Part shown: piece by piece, positions 63,357 to 64,000 of the stretch | Position numbering within the stretch: the stretch's first letter is position 1 | Layout: each line of letters opens with the position of its first letter | NCBI RefSeq assembly: GCF_000331305.1 | Contig: NZ_KB217482.1 | Coordinates: 145,851 to 209,850, forward strand | Reading direction: 5' to 3' | Length of the DNA stretch: 64,000 bases | Origin: Calothrix sp. PCC 7103 | GTDB lineage: Bacteria > Cyanobacteriota > Cyanobacteriia > Cyanobacteriales > Nostocaceae | Translations under genes and position numbers: made by a program | The notes under the pieces: generated by a model | The model's database searches: none | What the model saw: the letters and a program-made list of their open reading frames with translations, nothing else | Told to the model about the DNA's origin: nothing

Positions 63357-63524
63357 ATGACAGATTTGATACAACAAGAGAAGCTTTTTGTGCAAGATAA
63401 TGTTGCTACTCGTTTAACGAAGATAACGAAAAATCTCGGCGCCATCCAACGAGAAGTTACAAATAACCCAAAAATAGATTGCTGGCGCCGACGTTACATC
63501 TCTTTGCAATTCAGTAAGCTATGA
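63357..63524 (+). CDS. Doubtful 55-aa ORF
   Basis: ATG at 63357 gives MTDLIQQEKLFVQDNVATRL and ends RRRYISLQFSKL. It includes two GGCGCC sites. There is no ribosome-binding site, and it lies in IS-derived DNA, so it may be a remnant. Confidence 0.2.
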   Translation: MTDLIQQEKLFVQDNVATRLTKITKNLGAIQREVTNNPKIDCWRRRYISLQFSKL

Positions 63525-63546
63525 TTAGTTCATTCCAATACACTGA

Positions 63547-63807
63547 TTAAGGTGTAATAACATAGTGCAGGTTAGTTGCTATGCAGTTACCTGGAGTATT
63601 ACCACATTTAGATATCCAGTTCTTACATGCCCATGCAGCATCTCCTGGTGTGTGTCCCCACCATATAGTGACAGTACCTGCGAATTGCCTACTGAACGTG
63701 AGCCTGCACTCCCAGATGGATTGCCCTATTCTTTCTGCTCTACCAGGTACGGTAGTGGTTACAGCAAAGATTGTTGAAGCGAAAAGTATAGCCAATTTGC
63801 TTTTCAT
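63547..63807 (-). CDS. Small secreted cysteine-containing protein
   Basis: 86 residues from the ATG at 63807; the frame is open upstream to 63933 but that extension is basic and would bury the signal peptide. MKSKLAILFASTIFAVTTTV is a clean signal sequence, with likely cleavage near GRAE. The mature part, about 62 residues, has four Cys (ECRL, AWACKNW, SKCGN, GNCIA) that could form two disulphides, and a WWGHTPGDAAW motif. No family recognised. It is not part of any operon. Confidence 0.55.
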   Translation of the reverse strand: MKSKLAILFASTIFAVTTTVPGRAERIGQSIWECRLTFSRQFAGTVTIWWGHTPGDAAWACKNWISKCGNTPGNCIATNLHYVITP

Positions 63808-64000
63808 AGATTTTAATGAGTAAATAATTTTTCCTGCACGATTAGCATCCGAATCCAATCCGCACCTATAGTTACGAATTGTTCGTGTACCATTATTTTT
63901 ATGTATAGGCTTCATTAAGCATCGTTTATGCACTTTCTATTAGTAAAATTTGAAATATTCTTTTGCCGTTACCAATTAATCAGGTAAACGCTTTATAAAA

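Larger units (their letters stand above)
62688..63546. other. IS-derived intergenic region
   Basis: About 860 bp holding the internally deleted ISL3-type remnant (62958-63253) and a doubtful short ORF (63357-63524). The 270 bp next to the MFS gene is AT-rich with no recognised feature. Confidence 0.5.

Noticed and set aside
1..64000. tRNA, rRNA or known riboswitch
   Set aside because: No cloverleaf-like or riboswitch-core sequence was recognised by eye. A covariance-model scan would be needed to exclude them fully.

Overview
The window looks like accessory DNA, most likely a plasmid, from a filamentous heterocyst-forming (Nostocales-type) cyanobacterium. Supporting signs are the AT-rich composition, Uma2-family proteins, a long pentapeptide-repeat protein, cyanobacterial small dispersed repeats, Nostoc-type insertion sequences and a ParA-type partition gene. 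A DarB-like methylase/helicase, which is typical of large plasmids and conjugative elements, also fits. Assignment to a genus is not possible from the sequence alone. The palindrome GGCGCC is strikingly frequent (about 70 copies by eye), while the usual cyanobacterial HIP1 octamer GCGATCGC is nearly absent.

Layout. (1) 0.1-14.6 kb, minus strand, plasmid maintenance and DNA-modification block: methylase/helicase, dynamin-like GTPase with an N-terminal HTH, pentapeptide protein, an Eco57I-like adenine methylase next to a frameshifted XamI-family endonuclease, a putative partition DNA-binding protein and ParA. (2) 15.0-16.7 kb: two Uma2 proteins and a small unknown. (3) 17.1-47.7 kb: a large lipid locus. 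(4) 47.7-56.2 kb: decayed mobile DNA, with an array of degenerate motifs resembling transposase-binding sites, a DUF3987 remnant, two unknown proteins, and an IS inserted inside an older IS4-type transposase. (5) 56.4-62.7 kb: a second six-gene biosynthetic cluster. (6) 62.7-64 kb: IS remnants and a small secreted protein.

The most interesting system is region 3. It combines a Pfa/Hgl-type iterative polyketide/fatty-acid synthase with a complete route to activated 2-aminoethylphosphonate (AEP). The synthase consists of a PfaA-like KS-AT-PilZ-ACP-ACP protein followed by KR-DH in another frame, a PfaC-like KS-CLF-AT-DH-DH protein and a PfaD-like enoyl reductase. The AEP route is PEP mutase, phosphonopyruvate decarboxylase, AEP transaminase and a PntC-like CTP:AEP cytidylyltransferase. 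A HAD-IB phosphatase and a CDP-alcohol phosphatidyltransferase follow. A ligase-ACP-PlsC fusion, a polyenoic-fatty-acid-isomerase-like flavoprotein, a PaaK-like adenylating enzyme and an MFS transporter complete the locus. The simplest reading is a pathway that builds an unusual, possibly polyunsaturated and conjugated acyl chain and installs it in a phosphonolipid with an AEP head group.

Two features tie the locus together. A roughly 265-bp upstream region is duplicated in front of both synthase transcription units. A run of ten A residues lies exactly where the PfaA-like protein ends and its KR-DH half continues in the -1 frame, which suggests transcriptional slippage, a recent frameshift, or a homopolymer sequencing error.
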